Source: a virus
IMG/VR virus record: IMGVR_UViG_3300037587_000383
Span: 1 to 44,132 of that record
DNA length: 44,132 nt
Strand: one strand, 5' to 3'
Shown here: positions 7,354-17,243 of the stretch, one piece after another
How positions within the stretch are numbered: position 1 is the first letter of the stretch
Layout: each line of letters opens with the position of its first letter
Notes under the pieces: generated by a model
The model's database searches: none
Told to the model about the DNA's origin: nothing
What the model saw: only the letters and a program-made list of their open reading frames with translations
Translations under genes and position numbers: made by a program

Positions 7354-9020
7354 TTACATACTATGGCAAGGCCGAGCACAAGAATGACAAGGAGTATATC
7401 CTCAATCTGCTAAGCAATCCTCCTGAGGCTATATCGGTAGATGTCGAGACCGTCTCACTGGATGAGCGGATGCCTCTAGGCTTTGCCATAGCATTCTCGC
7501 CAGACGAGGCGATATATTTCCCGACTCATCCTGAAGCCACCAGGGAGATAGAATTGCTAGGTCCTTGTATGTTCAATCCTGCGGTCTGCAAGATTGCACA
7601 CAACATGCTCTTTGATATGGGAGTGCTGCCGATGGTGCCTCATATGACAGGATTTGATAGGACCAACTTCTTCGACACTAACACTGCTGCCAGGCTACTT
7701 GGTAGGATACAGACCGACCTACCGTTCCTGGCTAGTGAGGATGGTGAGGGCGTAGGTATAGAGGTTACATCAGCAAAGTCAATGCTAGTAGGCAAGAAGA
7801 CCATGCTGGATGTAGACCCAGTAGCTCTTGCCGACAAGTGCCAGCGGGATGCCAGAGCCACATACGCACTGTATCTGAAGTATAAGCCACAGATAGATTC
7901 CCAATACAAGGAATACTTCAAAGTTGAGACAGCAGTCATACCTATCCTGATTGACCTCAGCATGAGAGGTATAGCCATAGACCAAGACACCAGAGCAGAA
8001 ATGGAAGCCAAGCTGGAGGATGAGGTAGAGTTCTATCGTAGACTAATCAATGAGGCAGGGATAGAGAATCCAGGCAGTCCACAGCAGGTAGGATATATTC
8101 TCGGCAAGCGTGGTAACTTCCTACCGCTTACTAAGAGCAAGAAGCAGCTATCAACTCGGGAGGCTCAGCTGCAGTTCCTAGATGACCCACTGGCAGCAAT
8201 GATATTAGAGTTCCGAGGCAAGAGCAAACTGCTCAGCACCTACATAAAGCCAATGAAGTTCCAGGATAGATTTTATACTGAATACTACTTGGATACCGTA
8301 GTCGGCAGGCTCAACAGCAAGAACAGGAACATCCAGAACATCCCTCCAAACTGCAGGAAGATTCTACTGCCAGACTATGGCTGCTTTACCAGTGGGGACT
8401 ATCAGCGGGAACACCTATACATACTGGCTCATATGTCAGGAGACAGAGATATGCTCGAGGTCCTATATAATCCTGACCCAGAGAAGTCTGACATCCATCA
8501 GCATACAGCCAAGAAGATGGGAATACCAAGACCGCTAGCCAAGACCTGCAACTTCGCTGTTGCCTATGGTGCTACCGCCAAGACCATATCCGAGCAGGCT
8601 AAGATTAGGGACATTAACTTCTGTGGCAGGTTGCTAGATGATTGGTTCAGGACTTATAGGGGAGTAGCTGACTGGGTTACTTCAGTCCAGATATCATCAC
8701 TAAGGAGTGGCTGGTCTGAGCCTACACTATTCGGCAGGCGGATTGCCATACCTGATGAGTACAATAAATGGGGAGCACTGTATACTGAAGGTATGAAGAG
8801 GAAGGCGGTTAACTATCCTGTGCTTGGCAGCGATGGTGAGGTTATCAAGCGGGCAATTCTGCTATGTAATAGTAAAGGATTAGGTCCACCAGTGATGGCT
8901 ATAACAGTGCATGATAGTATTGACCTTGATGGAGACCACCAGTTCCCTGTTGAGGAGTTAGAGCAGATACCAGGCTTCAGGATACCCTTCGAGGTCAAAC
9001 AAACTATTCGGTGGGAATAA
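7350..9020 (+). CDS. Family A DNA polymerase with 3'-5' exonuclease
   Basis: A 556-residue replicative polymerase lacking the 5'-3' exonuclease domain. Proofreading motifs are present: D31-V-E33, N85...D89 and D167. Polymerase motifs follow: GRLNS..RNIQNIP (320-332), motif A from Asp350, the O-helix R394..K398..F402..Y406-G, and motif C H521-D522-S523. Motif A reads DYQREHLY where Klenow has DYSQIELR, so the steric-gate Glu710 position is His355; motif C has Ser for Glu883. Both metal-binding Asp are kept, so the enzyme is probably active. Phe402 predicts normal discrimination against dideoxynucleotides. Confidence 0.93.
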   Translation: MITYYGKAEHKNDKEYILNLLSNPPEAISVDVETVSLDERMPLGFAIAFSPDEAIYFPTHPEATREIELLGPCMFNPAVCKIAHNMLFDMGVLPMVPHMTGFDRTNFFDTNTAARLLGRIQTDLPFLASEDGEGVGIEVTSAKSMLVGKKTMLDVDPVALADKCQRDARATYALYLKYKPQIDSQYKEYFKVETAVIPILIDLSMRGIAIDQDTRAEMEAKLEDEVEFYRRLINEAGIENPGSPQQVGYILGKRGNFLPLTKSKKQLSTREAQLQFLDDPLAAMILEFRGKSKLLSTYIKPMKFQDRFYTEYYLDTVVGRLNSKNRNIQNIPPNCRKILLPDYGCFTSGDYQREHLYILAHMSGDRDMLEVLYNPDPEKSDIHQHTAKKMGIPRPLAKTCNFAVAYGATAKTISEQAKIRDINFCGRLLDDWFRTYRGVADWVTSVQISSLRSGWSEPTLFGRRIAIPDEYNKWGALYTEGMKRKAVNYPVLGSDGEVIKRAILLCNSKGLGPPVMAITVHDSIDLDGDHQFPVEELEQIPGFRIPFEVKQTIRWE

Positions 9021-9031
9021 GAAGGAAATAG

Positions 9032-9196
9032 ATGGAGGACATAATCAAGAACGCTATCATAAGAGCGAATAAATTAGGTCTTAAGGGAGTCAAGGTGACT
9101 GGCTATATTGAACCTATATCTGCTACGCAAAGTCCAGAGTTGGCGCTTATTACTACCACAACAGAGCCTCAAACTGCTAGCGATGATTCTGATTAA
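9032..9196 (+). CDS. 54-residue hypothetical protein
   Basis: A short frame with AAGGAAATAG before its ATG, 11 bp after the polymerase stop. The first 25 residues look helical and basic, the tail is Thr/Ser/Asp-rich. Position in the operon and the ribosome site support it; no family recognised. Confidence 0.5.
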   Translation: MEDIIKNAIIRANKLGLKGVKVTGYIEPISATQSPELALITTTTEPQTASDDSD

Positions 9197-9263
9197 GGTG
9201 AGAGTAGTTATAATCAGTAGATAGTCATACGTGGCTTGAACGGATAGGCAAAAAAGGAGGAAT

Positions 9264-9521
9264 ATGAGAAAACTGATAGCAACAATAATTAGGTTTGCTG
9301 ATACAAGTAAGAACCCTATTCTTATACCTAAGAGTTTGGAGCAGGACTATCTGAAGGCAACTGACCAAATCATAGACCTAATCTATGGGAAGATAGAGAA
9401 GGTGGAGAATCCTTATGGTTGGGCTTGCAAAATGATGAAGCGAGATATCGATGGTGCTCACGGAAGAGGCTTTGAGGATTGTCGCCAAAAGATTCTCTCC
9501 CTGCTTCGCCCTGAGAAATAG
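9264..9521 (+). CDS. Hypothetical protein, last gene of the rightward operon
   Basis: An 85-residue protein with AAAAAAGGAGG before the ATG. Largely helical, with GRGFEDCRQKILSLL near the end. It is the last gene before the convergent junction with the virion module. Function unknown. Confidence 0.6.
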   Translation: MRKLIATIIRFADTSKNPILIPKSLEQDYLKATDQIIDLIYGKIEKVENPYGWACKMMKRDIDGAHGRGFEDCRQKILSLLRPEK

Positions 9522-9526
9522 ACAGT

Positions 9527-9621
9527 GCGGACTGCCCATCGGTAACTACTAAGCAGCCCGCCTGCCCAATCAGAAAGGAGGGTAGGAGGTGCTCATCACT
9601 AGGGTCGATGCTAGCGATGAG
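9527..9621. terminator. Convergent junction with two hairpins
   Basis: Between the converging operons lie two inverted repeats: 9527-9535 with 9553-9561 (9 bp, one mismatch) and 9592-9602 with 9611-9621 (11 bp, one mismatch, 8-nt loop). Neither is followed by a clear T-run on either strand, so rho-independent action is unproven; the location is where termination of both operons is needed. Confidence 0.35.
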
Positions 9622-9630
9622 TCCCATCTA

Positions 9631-10899
9631 CTATCCAGGCATTTGTCTTACACTACTACCAGAGAAGTCTCCAATCCACTGAGTCCTATCACGCCAGATG
9701 CTCCACGCCTCATTCCTTCGCTCAACAGCCTGCTCCCTGAACCTGTCAGCCAGCTGCATATTGTAGTTGGCAATGTTAGCATACTGGATAGAGTCCGCCA
9801 GTCTCTGCTCAGCCTCAGCAATGAAGCCAGCAGCTATCCTTCCCCAGGCACCAGCCTGCTCTATGTAGCTCCTGAGATTACTCAACCGCTGTGCTGCTTC
9901 CTGAGCAAATATCATAGCAGCGTTAGTCCTATTGGTAGCATTCTGTGCAAGGAACCTTCTGTCCTCCTCAAACACAGCAATCAGAGCGCCCCTAGTTGTC
10001 TCGGCATACCGAGCATACGCTAGAGGAACTGCCTGTTGTTCACCACCGTCAGCTATCTTGTTCAGGTGAGCGTCTCCATCATCCAGATACTTCTTAACAT
10101 CTGGTGCTGAGCCTCCATCCAGATAGTTGGTAGTGCCCATATAGTCATTCTTGACAGCATCGGCAGCAGTCAGGTCGCCTGCCACAGCATCCAGATAAGT
10201 ATTGCAGGCATCCAAGGATGTTAGGATTGCAGTCCTGAGTCCAGCTATGTCAGTAGTTATCTTGGTCAGCCAGTACTTGCTATCCTCATTAGTATTGTCC
10301 TCCAGATAAGTTGTAACCTTAGCTAGTGCAGTAGCAGCTGATGTCAAGGCTGTCCTTGCTGAGGCAAAGTCCGTGCCTGCCTGCTTTATATAGTTCAGCG
10401 CTCGCTGGAACAGAGCATAGGCAGCTGCAGCCAGTATAACAGTGTTCTCTAAGAATACTGGGATAGTCCCAGACTCATCGTCCTCAGGCATGACATGGGG
10501 AGAATCATAGTAAATGCGGATTTCCTGACCTGCACCTAGCTCCGTCTGCCCCTCAGCTTCTCCAAAGCCAGTAATCATCAGCATCTTGGCAAAGATGTCA
10601 AAGTTGCAGAAAACCTGCGGAACTCGATTGGTAGGGAACTCTACCTTCTGAACTCGGATAAGCTCCTCCATACCATCATCTTCATTTATGTAGTCGGACA
10701 GGTCAATCATTACCTTGTCCTCTATGATGGCAGAGGTTAGGGTCAGGTCAAAGATAAGCTCCCTCGGCACAAAGCGGCTGAGGTCGGATACAGCCCGCTC
10801 CACAGCCCGCTCCAGTTCAGTAGCCTCCCACTCCTCCTCAGCCACATCGGACAGGTCAGTTCTCAAGTTTATTAGAAATGCAGTTAAATCTTTAGCCAT
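9631..10899 (-). CDS. Virion protein, connector-like N-terminus and long helices
   Basis: A 422-residue protein, last in the leftward module, with AGGAGGTACTT before its start. The first about 130 residues (helical start, then beta segments VMIDLSDYINEDDGMEELIRVQKVEF) resemble phage gp6-like head-tail adaptors. Residues 160-422 are Ala-rich helices with Tyr/Asn, likely coiled coil. It lies after the propeller protein, so a tail or adaptor role fits. Family assignment is tentative. Confidence 0.6.
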   Translation of the reverse strand: MAKDLTAFLINLRTDLSDVAEEEWEATELERAVERAVSDLSRFVPRELIFDLTLTSAIIEDKVMIDLSDYINEDDGMEELIRVQKVEFPTNRVPQVFCNFDIFAKMLMITGFGEAEGQTELGAGQEIRIYYDSPHVMPEDDESGTIPVFLENTVILAAAAYALFQRALNYIKQAGTDFASARTALTSAATALAKVTTYLEDNTNEDSKYWLTKITTDIAGLRTAILTSLDACNTYLDAVAGDLTAADAVKNDYMGTTNYLDGGSAPDVKKYLDDGDAHLNKIADGGEQQAVPLAYARYAETTRGALIAVFEEDRRFLAQNATNRTNAAMIFAQEAAQRLSNLRSYIEQAGAWGRIAAGFIAEAEQRLADSIQYANIANYNMQLADRFREQAVERRNEAWSIWRDRTQWIGDFSGSSVRQMPG

Positions 10900-10924
10900 A
10901 AGTACCTCCTATTGGTTATTCTTA

Positions 10925-13900
10925 TCATGTGTCTGCATACTCCCATATTGACGACACACGAAGGTATAACTCCGTATCAGTATTGCCAGAGTAGAACTTC
11001 ATAGTTATCTTCTGGTTGATTATGGGTAGTGGTAGGAAACCCATTAGTTTTATATCAGCCAATGTTAGAAACAGATTCACTCTTTTTCCAGCATCATCAG
11101 CCGTAAAAGGGGCAAGCTGTAGAATACGAACAGGGCTATTACCACCAGAACGGTCAAACCCGACAATACCAAAGAGAGCATACGCATCTGTGGCGGCAAC
11201 CTTATCCGACAGGTCAACATCAAAGGCGTCTGCTGCTACATTCACTTGACTCTGAACATCTATGGAATCGTTATCTGCCCAATCGTCAGTTGAGGACTCA
11301 GTAACAAAGAAATCATTTACTATGTCAGCATCCTCAATCTTTCTTATGCCATGCCTTATGGAATAACCCTCATTCCCGTCAGGGAAAAGGTCAAGGTCAT
11401 TACCCAAGTCGTCCATTATAGCTAATCTTCCCGCAGCAGCATTGGCAATGGACTTTACAAATCCAATAGTTACATCTGTGGTATTCTTAACCTCATCACC
11501 TACCGCAGCAGCTCCCTCACCATCATCCACAGTAAAGTCATCGGCACTATCTACTAACTCGTTGGTTGTGTCTGTATCGCAAGTACCACTATACTTTTCA
11601 GTTACATTGTGAAGTATGATTTTGCCCCAGTGGGTACTTCCATTATAGGCAGTTATTCCAGTAAACATAGTTTTGTGAGAATCATTGTCGTATGGCACAT
11701 TAGTTGCGGTAAGTCCGCCAGTCCCAGCAGCGTGTATGAGACCTGAAAAGGCACTACGAGCTAGATTTCCTATGTAGAAAATATCTCCACCAAGTCCAGC
11801 TGTCTTTAATCTTAGAAGTCGCCCACTACCTGCACCAAAGTCTTGGCTAAGATGAGTCTTGTCAATAATGTTTGTTAGAAGTAAAGTTCTGACTTCAGCT
11901 AGGGTTTTCTTAACCCAGGCAAATGGACTGGCAGCAGCCACTATAAAATCATTCTCCGCAGTGCCAGCAGGAACATTACTAGCCAAGCCAAGTAGAGTCT
12001 TTACTTCTGCGAGTGTCTTCTTAATAAATGCACCAGAACCAGAAGCCACAAGGAAGTCATTAGCAGCAGTTGCTAAAGCGTGTAGAATATACTGGGTATG
12101 CACATTGCCAGTAGGCAGGTTTGCTAGCGAATTATGGTCTGTAGCAAGAGAACTCACAAATGCAGTAGTCCAAGGATATGTAATAATTAGAGTATTGGAG
12201 CCTTCCTGGTTAATAATCTTGGCTATAAGCACACAGTAGCCTACAACAATAGAAGGTAGGACAGATGGAACACCTGCCTCTTCAGCCTGATTTGCATTAT
12301 AGTTACCCTGTCCATAAACTATATGTAGATGCGCTCCATCAATATCTGCATAGACCCAGTGAACGCCAAACCTATTCGTGCCAAGAGAAACCTTACCAGA
12401 TGCAATATTATTGTAGCTTTGCACCAAGGCAGATATGCCTGTATCCTCGTTCCAGGTAGAACCGCTATCATCAGTCCACCAATAAGACCAAGTACTACCA
12501 TCGACAGTAGTTGTGTGTCTATTGGTTCCTGCATAAAGTACACCAGTAGTTATAGACAAAGCTAAGCTACCACCATCTGAGGTGACAAGTCCAGAAGACC
12601 TGTGAGCACCATGATGCTCCACCTCATGCATAAAAGTTCTATTTATGCCCTGTATGCCTAAGTTCGATGATGGGAAGATGTGAACAGTAGTTCCCTGTCT
12701 ATAAACTGCGCTAAGTAAAATATGGTCTTGTTGGAAGCCATAAGTACCATAATTGGTTGCTACAACTATTTGTGGAGTCCCACCATTATAATCCAAGTAG
12801 ATAGCATTAACGCTATTATCTGTGAGAGTTTGCTTTGCCTTCCCTGCATAGTCAACAAACTTACCTACAGCTGTATCGGAGTCTGACTCCTTACACCAAG
12901 CAGTGCAGGCAGCTATAGCCACGCTACCATCAGCGTCTCCATGTGCTGAAATAGTGCCACCTGATAATAGTGTCCTATCTCCGAAGAAGTTGATGTAGTC
13001 CTGAAGCCTATCATAAGTAGCACCAGCTAGTTCATATACCTCTACATCATTGGCTTTTCTTACACCTTCCTGCCAAACTTGAAATGCTGATGTAGAGCGA
13101 TAGACATGCTTAGCCTCATCGCCTAAGATAACGATACCATTGCCACAATCTGCCATGCAGAGAATATCGGCAGAAGCAACTACTCCAAGGTCTGTCCAGC
13201 TATAGCCATAGTCAGTAGACCTAAAGATATGCCTATCATCATCACCAAGTACCACAACACCATTGCCTAAATAGACCATAGCTCGAATTGAGTTACCTGA
13301 AATCTCGCCCAAATCTGTCCAAGTAAGTCCATAGTCAGTAGATCGCAGTACGTTAAGAAGACCGCCAAGTAAAGCAACGCCATTACCTAAGTAAGCTATG
13401 GAGTATAGGTAATAATCAAGAGCACCTAAGTCTGTCCAATTAGCGCCATAGTCAACTGACCTATAAAGGTGCTTTGAGCTGTCACTTAGCAAAGCAATAC
13501 CATTACCTAAGTATGCCATAGCATAAATTATGTCAGTGGAAATTATGCCTAAGTCAGTCCAGTTAAGACCAAAATCGGTAGACCTACGCACATGTTCATT
13601 AGCATCGCCACAGATAACTATGCCATTACCTAGATAAGCTGTTGTATAGACAGGATACCCATCTCCAGCAGGTCCTACGTCAGTCCAGTTGAGTCCGTAA
13701 TCAGCAGAGCGATGTAGTTGACCATCACCATCGCCAAAGACGACTATGCCGTTACCCAGATTAGCTATGCGATAATTATATTCACTAGTACTAATGCTTA
13801 ACTTTGTCCAGGTGAGACCAAAATCTATAGAACGCCAAATGAAGTCCCAATCACCAAGAAGAGCAATACCATTACCCAGGTAAGTTATAGAATGAATATA

Positions 13901-14197
13901 GTCATCAGTAATCTCGCCAAGGTCAGCCCAGTTAAGACCATGGTCTTGTGAATAGATACTAGCATCCTCAACCAGAGCAAACTCCAAGGCATCCTCAGCT
14001 ACATTAACCTTAGTAACCTTCCCAGCTTCCCCTGAGTAACTGTCTGGAGTATCCTTCAACCTTATAAAGTTAATAAGATTCTGCACATAAGCAGGTATAG
14101 CTGTTACATATAGACGTCTCTTCTCATAATCCAGCATAACAGGATTGACGTACATAGGCTGGTCTTCTGGTCTCCGTCCTGAATACTTCTTACCCAT
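10925..14197 (-). CDS. Asp-box beta-propeller receptor-binding or tail fibre protein
   Basis: The frame is open from 14236, but the ATG at 14197 (MGKKYSGRR) follows AGGAAAG and abuts the upstream stop, giving 1090 residues. From residue about 83 to 370 there are eight repeats of 39-42 residues, each with S-x-D-x-G-x-x-W, the Asp-box of sialidase-like propellers; the eighth is degenerate. Near the C-terminus two copies of NDFxVAxxx..F..KKTLAEVxTLL follow, then beta-rich domains. Asp-box propellers in phages mostly occur in surface-binding tail proteins. No catalytic sialidase residues can be assigned, so binding rather than cutting glycans is the safer reading. Confidence 0.78.
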   Translation of the reverse strand: MGKKYSGRRPEDQPMYVNPVMLDYEKRRLYVTAIPAYVQNLINFIRLKDTPDSYSGEAGKVTKVNVAEDALEFALVEDASIYSQDHGLNWADLGEITDDYIHSITYLGNGIALLGDWDFIWRSIDFGLTWTKLSISTSEYNYRIANLGNGIVVFGDGDGQLHRSADYGLNWTDVGPAGDGYPVYTTAYLGNGIVICGDANEHVRRSTDFGLNWTDLGIISTDIIYAMAYLGNGIALLSDSSKHLYRSVDYGANWTDLGALDYYLYSIAYLGNGVALLGGLLNVLRSTDYGLTWTDLGEISGNSIRAMVYLGNGVVVLGDDDRHIFRSTDYGYSWTDLGVVASADILCMADCGNGIVILGDEAKHVYRSTSAFQVWQEGVRKANDVEVYELAGATYDRLQDYINFFGDRTLLSGGTISAHGDADGSVAIAACTAWCKESDSDTAVGKFVDYAGKAKQTLTDNSVNAIYLDYNGGTPQIVVATNYGTYGFQQDHILLSAVYRQGTTVHIFPSSNLGIQGINRTFMHEVEHHGAHRSSGLVTSDGGSLALSITTGVLYAGTNRHTTTVDGSTWSYWWTDDSGSTWNEDTGISALVQSYNNIASGKVSLGTNRFGVHWVYADIDGAHLHIVYGQGNYNANQAEEAGVPSVLPSIVVGYCVLIAKIINQEGSNTLIITYPWTTAFVSSLATDHNSLANLPTGNVHTQYILHALATAANDFLVASGSGAFIKKTLAEVKTLLGLASNVPAGTAENDFIVAAASPFAWVKKTLAEVRTLLLTNIIDKTHLSQDFGAGSGRLLRLKTAGLGGDIFYIGNLARSAFSGLIHAAGTGGLTATNVPYDNDSHKTMFTGITAYNGSTHWGKIILHNVTEKYSGTCDTDTTNELVDSADDFTVDDGEGAAAVGDEVKNTTDVTIGFVKSIANAAAGRLAIMDDLGNDLDLFPDGNEGYSIRHGIRKIEDADIVNDFFVTESSTDDWADNDSIDVQSQVNVAADAFDVDLSDKVAATDAYALFGIVGFDRSGGNSPVRILQLAPFTADDAGKRVNLFLTLADIKLMGFLPLPIINQKITMKFYSGNTDTELYLRVSSIWEYADT
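13073..13960 (-). repeat. Eight tandem coding repeats of about 123 nt
   Basis: The propeller repeats also show at DNA level: the Asp-box codons recur every 117-126 bp, with related blocks for YLGNGI and RSTDYG. Such repeats can recombine and change blade number or sequence. Confidence 0.7.
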
Positions 14198-14198
14198 T

Positions 14199-16178
14199 TT
14201 ACTTTCCTGTAATTCCTCGACTCTGCAATTCTGCAACTATCACATTTAGTCGGCTCTTATCTGCCTGAGTCCATCTCACTGGACCTAACTTCATCAGTTT
14301 ATCAAACTCATCCAAGAGTGCTTTATTTGAGACAGATGGTAAGGCAGAAGGCTTAGGAGTTATATCTACAGCTTTTAGTGTTGGAGGTGGAAGTTCAGGT
14401 GCTGTAGTCCTAGTAGCCCAAGAAGGCCAATCTTCCATAGATGTCCATATTCCAAGCTTCTCCTGCAAGTCAAGCCATTCCTGAAGCTTCTCTGGAGAAA
14501 GTGGAGCAAGCGGGGCTCCTGGCACTATCGGCTTTACTGGCTCATCAGATGGCGTTACTGGCTCTGCAACTTCATCAGGCACCCGCTTTATCGCTGCCTC
14601 GGATACATCTACATTAAAGCCCAAGTCGCCAACAGCAATTTCCATTCGGTATAGTCCAGGATGATAGACCTTACGAATAGAGGATACTCTAGCTACTAAA
14701 TCAGACGGATAAGCAAAGTAAGCAGCCATAGTGTCTCCATATGCAAATCCAGTATCGTTGATGGCAAAGGCTCTTACTCTATACAGCTTGCCAGCTTCAA
14801 GCGGTAGTTCAAGGCTATATTCTTCTGCTGCAAACTCACCATCAGTAGACAGACTTCCATCAACCTCATAGCTATCGTCAAAGACATTAGGGTCTCCTTC
14901 AGTTGCTTCCTTATAGCAGAAGCCTCTCACACTGCACGTGCTTCCATCTCCAATAGCAGATATAGTTCCGTATGCTAACGTACTAACCATTTTGTCAGTA
15001 GTTATAGTTGGATAAGTGTGAGATACTTCAACCAACAGTCCAAAGGACGCCTTCGCAGTAGCAGGACTATCTCCCTCTTCCCATTCCAAACAAAACAGTT
15101 CACCCTTTGACAGAGCTACAGACTCACCTGTAATGTCGCCCTCAGTATCAGTATCCTCTATCGTCACTGTAACAGATGTTGGTGTTGCTCCTCCACCTAT
15201 CTCCTTCTTTACAAGAGTACATGTCCGACTCTTACCATTGCCAGGTGCAGTATCTAACTTAACAAAGAGAGCCGTTATAGTCATACCAGCATTAGCCATC
15301 GCCTGATAGCTTCCATCAGAAGTACTTGCACCTTCTCCTATAGGATAAGAGTACCCAGGAGTGTTTACTCGGAATTCATCACCGCCTCCAATTAAGTGGG
15401 AGTTGGCTATACCATGAAGCTTCATACTGAACCCAATTCTTGTATCAGCAGGACTGCCTGAGGGCTCGGCACGAATACTTATGCCATCCCCTGGTGAAGT
15501 TGCCACTGAGTTAGCCAAGTCACTCCCAGTCTTAGCAGTGTTAGATATTGTTACTGCAAGACTAGTGTTTACCTCATTCTTCCTCAATGTGAAGGTCCAT
15601 GACTTCCCACTTCCTGGAGCAACTTCTAGCTCTACCCTAAGGTCACTTATAGTCTTACCCTCAGCAGCAACAACTGAGCGCTCAATCTCATCATCTCCCT
15701 GATAATTATAGCCTAGGCTTAGGTAACGACCAGAATTATCCTTGTCAGTTGACCCTGACCAATGACTATCACTTGCGCTAGCAGCGCCTTCTGAATCGGT
15801 AGTGAAGAAAACCAGTGAAATATGCTGATTATACTGAGAAGGGTCATTAACTGGTCGAACCCTAATATAGAGGTTATCGCCTGGACTTATAAGTACCATA
15901 GAACGGAGGGTAACCTCAGTATCAGTATCTGATATTACACCAGATAGTGGAGTTGATGAACCATTCCTTATAACAGTATATATGTACGTTTTGCCTACAC
16001 CTGGTGCTGTTTCAAGCTTGACGTGCATCTGAACTAGGATACCGTAGATGGAGCACGGAACTCTCACCTCATAGTAGGCAGTTGGTCCTTTAGCTGCTTC
16101 GTTTCTACCAAATATGCATTGATACCGAGTATCGTCATAGTCGGAGACTACCCCTGTAAGAAGGAATATCTGACTCAT
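14199..16178 (-). CDS. Multi-domain virion protein with triple repeat and FN3-like domain
   Basis: A 659-residue protein. Three repeats spaced about 125 residues carry the pattern L-x-x-APGxGKxxxxTxxxN, near residues 55, 182 and 308, each followed by a beta-sandwich-like stretch ending in SPGD or SKGE. Residues about 390-490 resemble a fibronectin-III fold (LPLEAGKLYRVRAFAINDTG). The tail is Pro-rich, then helical. It stands directly before the propeller gene (stop and start 1 nt apart), so a tail or fibre-base role is likely. No enzyme motif seen. Confidence 0.65.
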   Translation of the reverse strand: MSQIFLLTGVVSDYDDTRYQCIFGRNEAAKGPTAYYEVRVPCSIYGILVQMHVKLETAPGVGKTYIYTVIRNGSSTPLSGVISDTDTEVTLRSMVLISPGDNLYIRVRPVNDPSQYNQHISLVFFTTDSEGAASASDSHWSGSTDKDNSGRYLSLGYNYQGDDEIERSVVAAEGKTISDLRVELEVAPGSGKSWTFTLRKNEVNTSLAVTISNTAKTGSDLANSVATSPGDGISIRAEPSGSPADTRIGFSMKLHGIANSHLIGGGDEFRVNTPGYSYPIGEGASTSDGSYQAMANAGMTITALFVKLDTAPGNGKSRTCTLVKKEIGGGATPTSVTVTIEDTDTEGDITGESVALSKGELFCLEWEEGDSPATAKASFGLLVEVSHTYPTITTDKMVSTLAYGTISAIGDGSTCSVRGFCYKEATEGDPNVFDDSYEVDGSLSTDGEFAAEEYSLELPLEAGKLYRVRAFAINDTGFAYGDTMAAYFAYPSDLVARVSSIRKVYHPGLYRMEIAVGDLGFNVDVSEAAIKRVPDEVAEPVTPSDEPVKPIVPGAPLAPLSPEKLQEWLDLQEKLGIWTSMEDWPSWATRTTAPELPPPTLKAVDITPKPSALPSVSNKALLDEFDKLMKLGPVRWTQADKSRLNVIVAELQSRGITGK

Positions 16179-17233
16179 TATGTAATACCTCTACTATCAA
16201 TTACTGCTATCTTGTCATACAGCTCCACTATACCATTGTGAGGAGCAACCATACGACCTGCCATCTGCTCAAACTTAGCTCTACCCAATAGAGCAGCTGC
16301 CCTAGCAGTCACATCTGCCTGTTGAGTCAGTGAGCCTGACAGAACAATTCTAATAATATCATAGTAGGCAGCTACCTCATCAGCATCTTCAGCTTCACCA
16401 GTTAGATAACTTGTCCACAGACCGTCAGCACCTTCATTGCCATAGACATAGATGTGATTAGGCACAAGCACATTCTTACGCTCCATATACTCAAAGAAGT
16501 ATGGTGCTAGACCTGAGTAAAATGTTATATCAACAGAATCACTATCCTGTGGATACTTAATCTCAAACTCCAAATCATCCAGAGGTTTCAGATAGCTGGC
16601 AGTCATATTCAGGAGCCTGTAGATTAAGGCATCAGCATATTCAAAGGGCTGAGCATTGATGTCAAACTGAGGTTGGAGTGAGTCAATAATGCTATCATCC
16701 TCTTCCAGCACATTGAGAGTCAAGGCTGGGTCTATCTCACCAAGGATGATAGCTATGAGGTCATAGATAGTATCAGTGGTATAGCTGCCAGTATATAAGG
16801 GAGGACTGCCTACTCGGATAAGTGTCTCCCTGAGCAGAGTCCACATACCCTCTAACTCTAGCAGCTCCCACAGCTTGCCACCAGCAGAGATAGTTTGTTG
16901 ATGCTTTACCCAGAGGCGAGGAGGCGCTGGCTCATTAGTACCATCGCCAAGATACTCATCGCCTGCACCAGTTGTGTAGCCCCAACCTATCTCTACCCAG
17001 TAGCCCAGGATGTTTGGGATATCCCTATCTTTGTTCCTAAGGATAATAGTGGCATAGTCATTGTAGACTTCCTCAACTCCATCTATCAGTATTATGCGGT
17101 TTCCGTAGGCACTGCTGTCAGTTGATAAGTCTACATCAGAATCGCCAGTATGCTTGAACAGTAATTTGAAATAAGGAGTCTTAGTAGCCGCATTCTGGGC
17201 TGCTAGGTACGTTCCTGATACCGACCTAGCCAT
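16178..17233 (-). CDS. Tail or baseplate hub-like structural protein
   Basis: A 351-residue beta-rich protein with AAGGAGA before the ATG. The first 180 residues (DGVEEVYNDYATIILRN..., WVEIGWGY, LWELLELEGMW) look like the beta-barrel part of hub-type tail proteins, and the last third contains AARAAALLGRAKFEQMAGRMVAPH followed by LYDKIAVID, which in hub-like proteins precedes the final barrel. Its end overlaps the next start. The hub label is inferred from this pattern and position. Confidence 0.55.
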   Translation of the reverse strand: MARSVSGTYLAAQNAATKTPYFKLLFKHTGDSDVDLSTDSSAYGNRIILIDGVEEVYNDYATIILRNKDRDIPNILGYWVEIGWGYTTGAGDEYLGDGTNEPAPPRLWVKHQQTISAGGKLWELLELEGMWTLLRETLIRVGSPPLYTGSYTTDTIYDLIAIILGEIDPALTLNVLEEDDSIIDSLQPQFDINAQPFEYADALIYRLLNMTASYLKPLDDLEFEIKYPQDSDSVDITFYSGLAPYFFEYMERKNVLVPNHIYVYGNEGADGLWTSYLTGEAEDADEVAAYYDIIRIVLSGSLTQQADVTARAAALLGRAKFEQMAGRMVAPHNGIVELYDKIAVIDSRGIT

Positions 17234-17243
17234 ACCATTCTCC

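Noticed and set aside
9589-10023. 144-residue rightward open frame with GTG and a good AGGAGG site
   Set aside because: It runs antisense through the end of the structural gene 9631-10899; its protein has no recognisable fold and looks like a shadow of that gene. The ribosome site may be fortuitous.
13073-13960. Tandem repeats considered as CRISPR array
   Set aside because: Repeats are coding, 117-126 bp apart, diverged at the codon level, with no spacers; they encode Asp-box blades. Cas4-like gene is of phage nuclease type.
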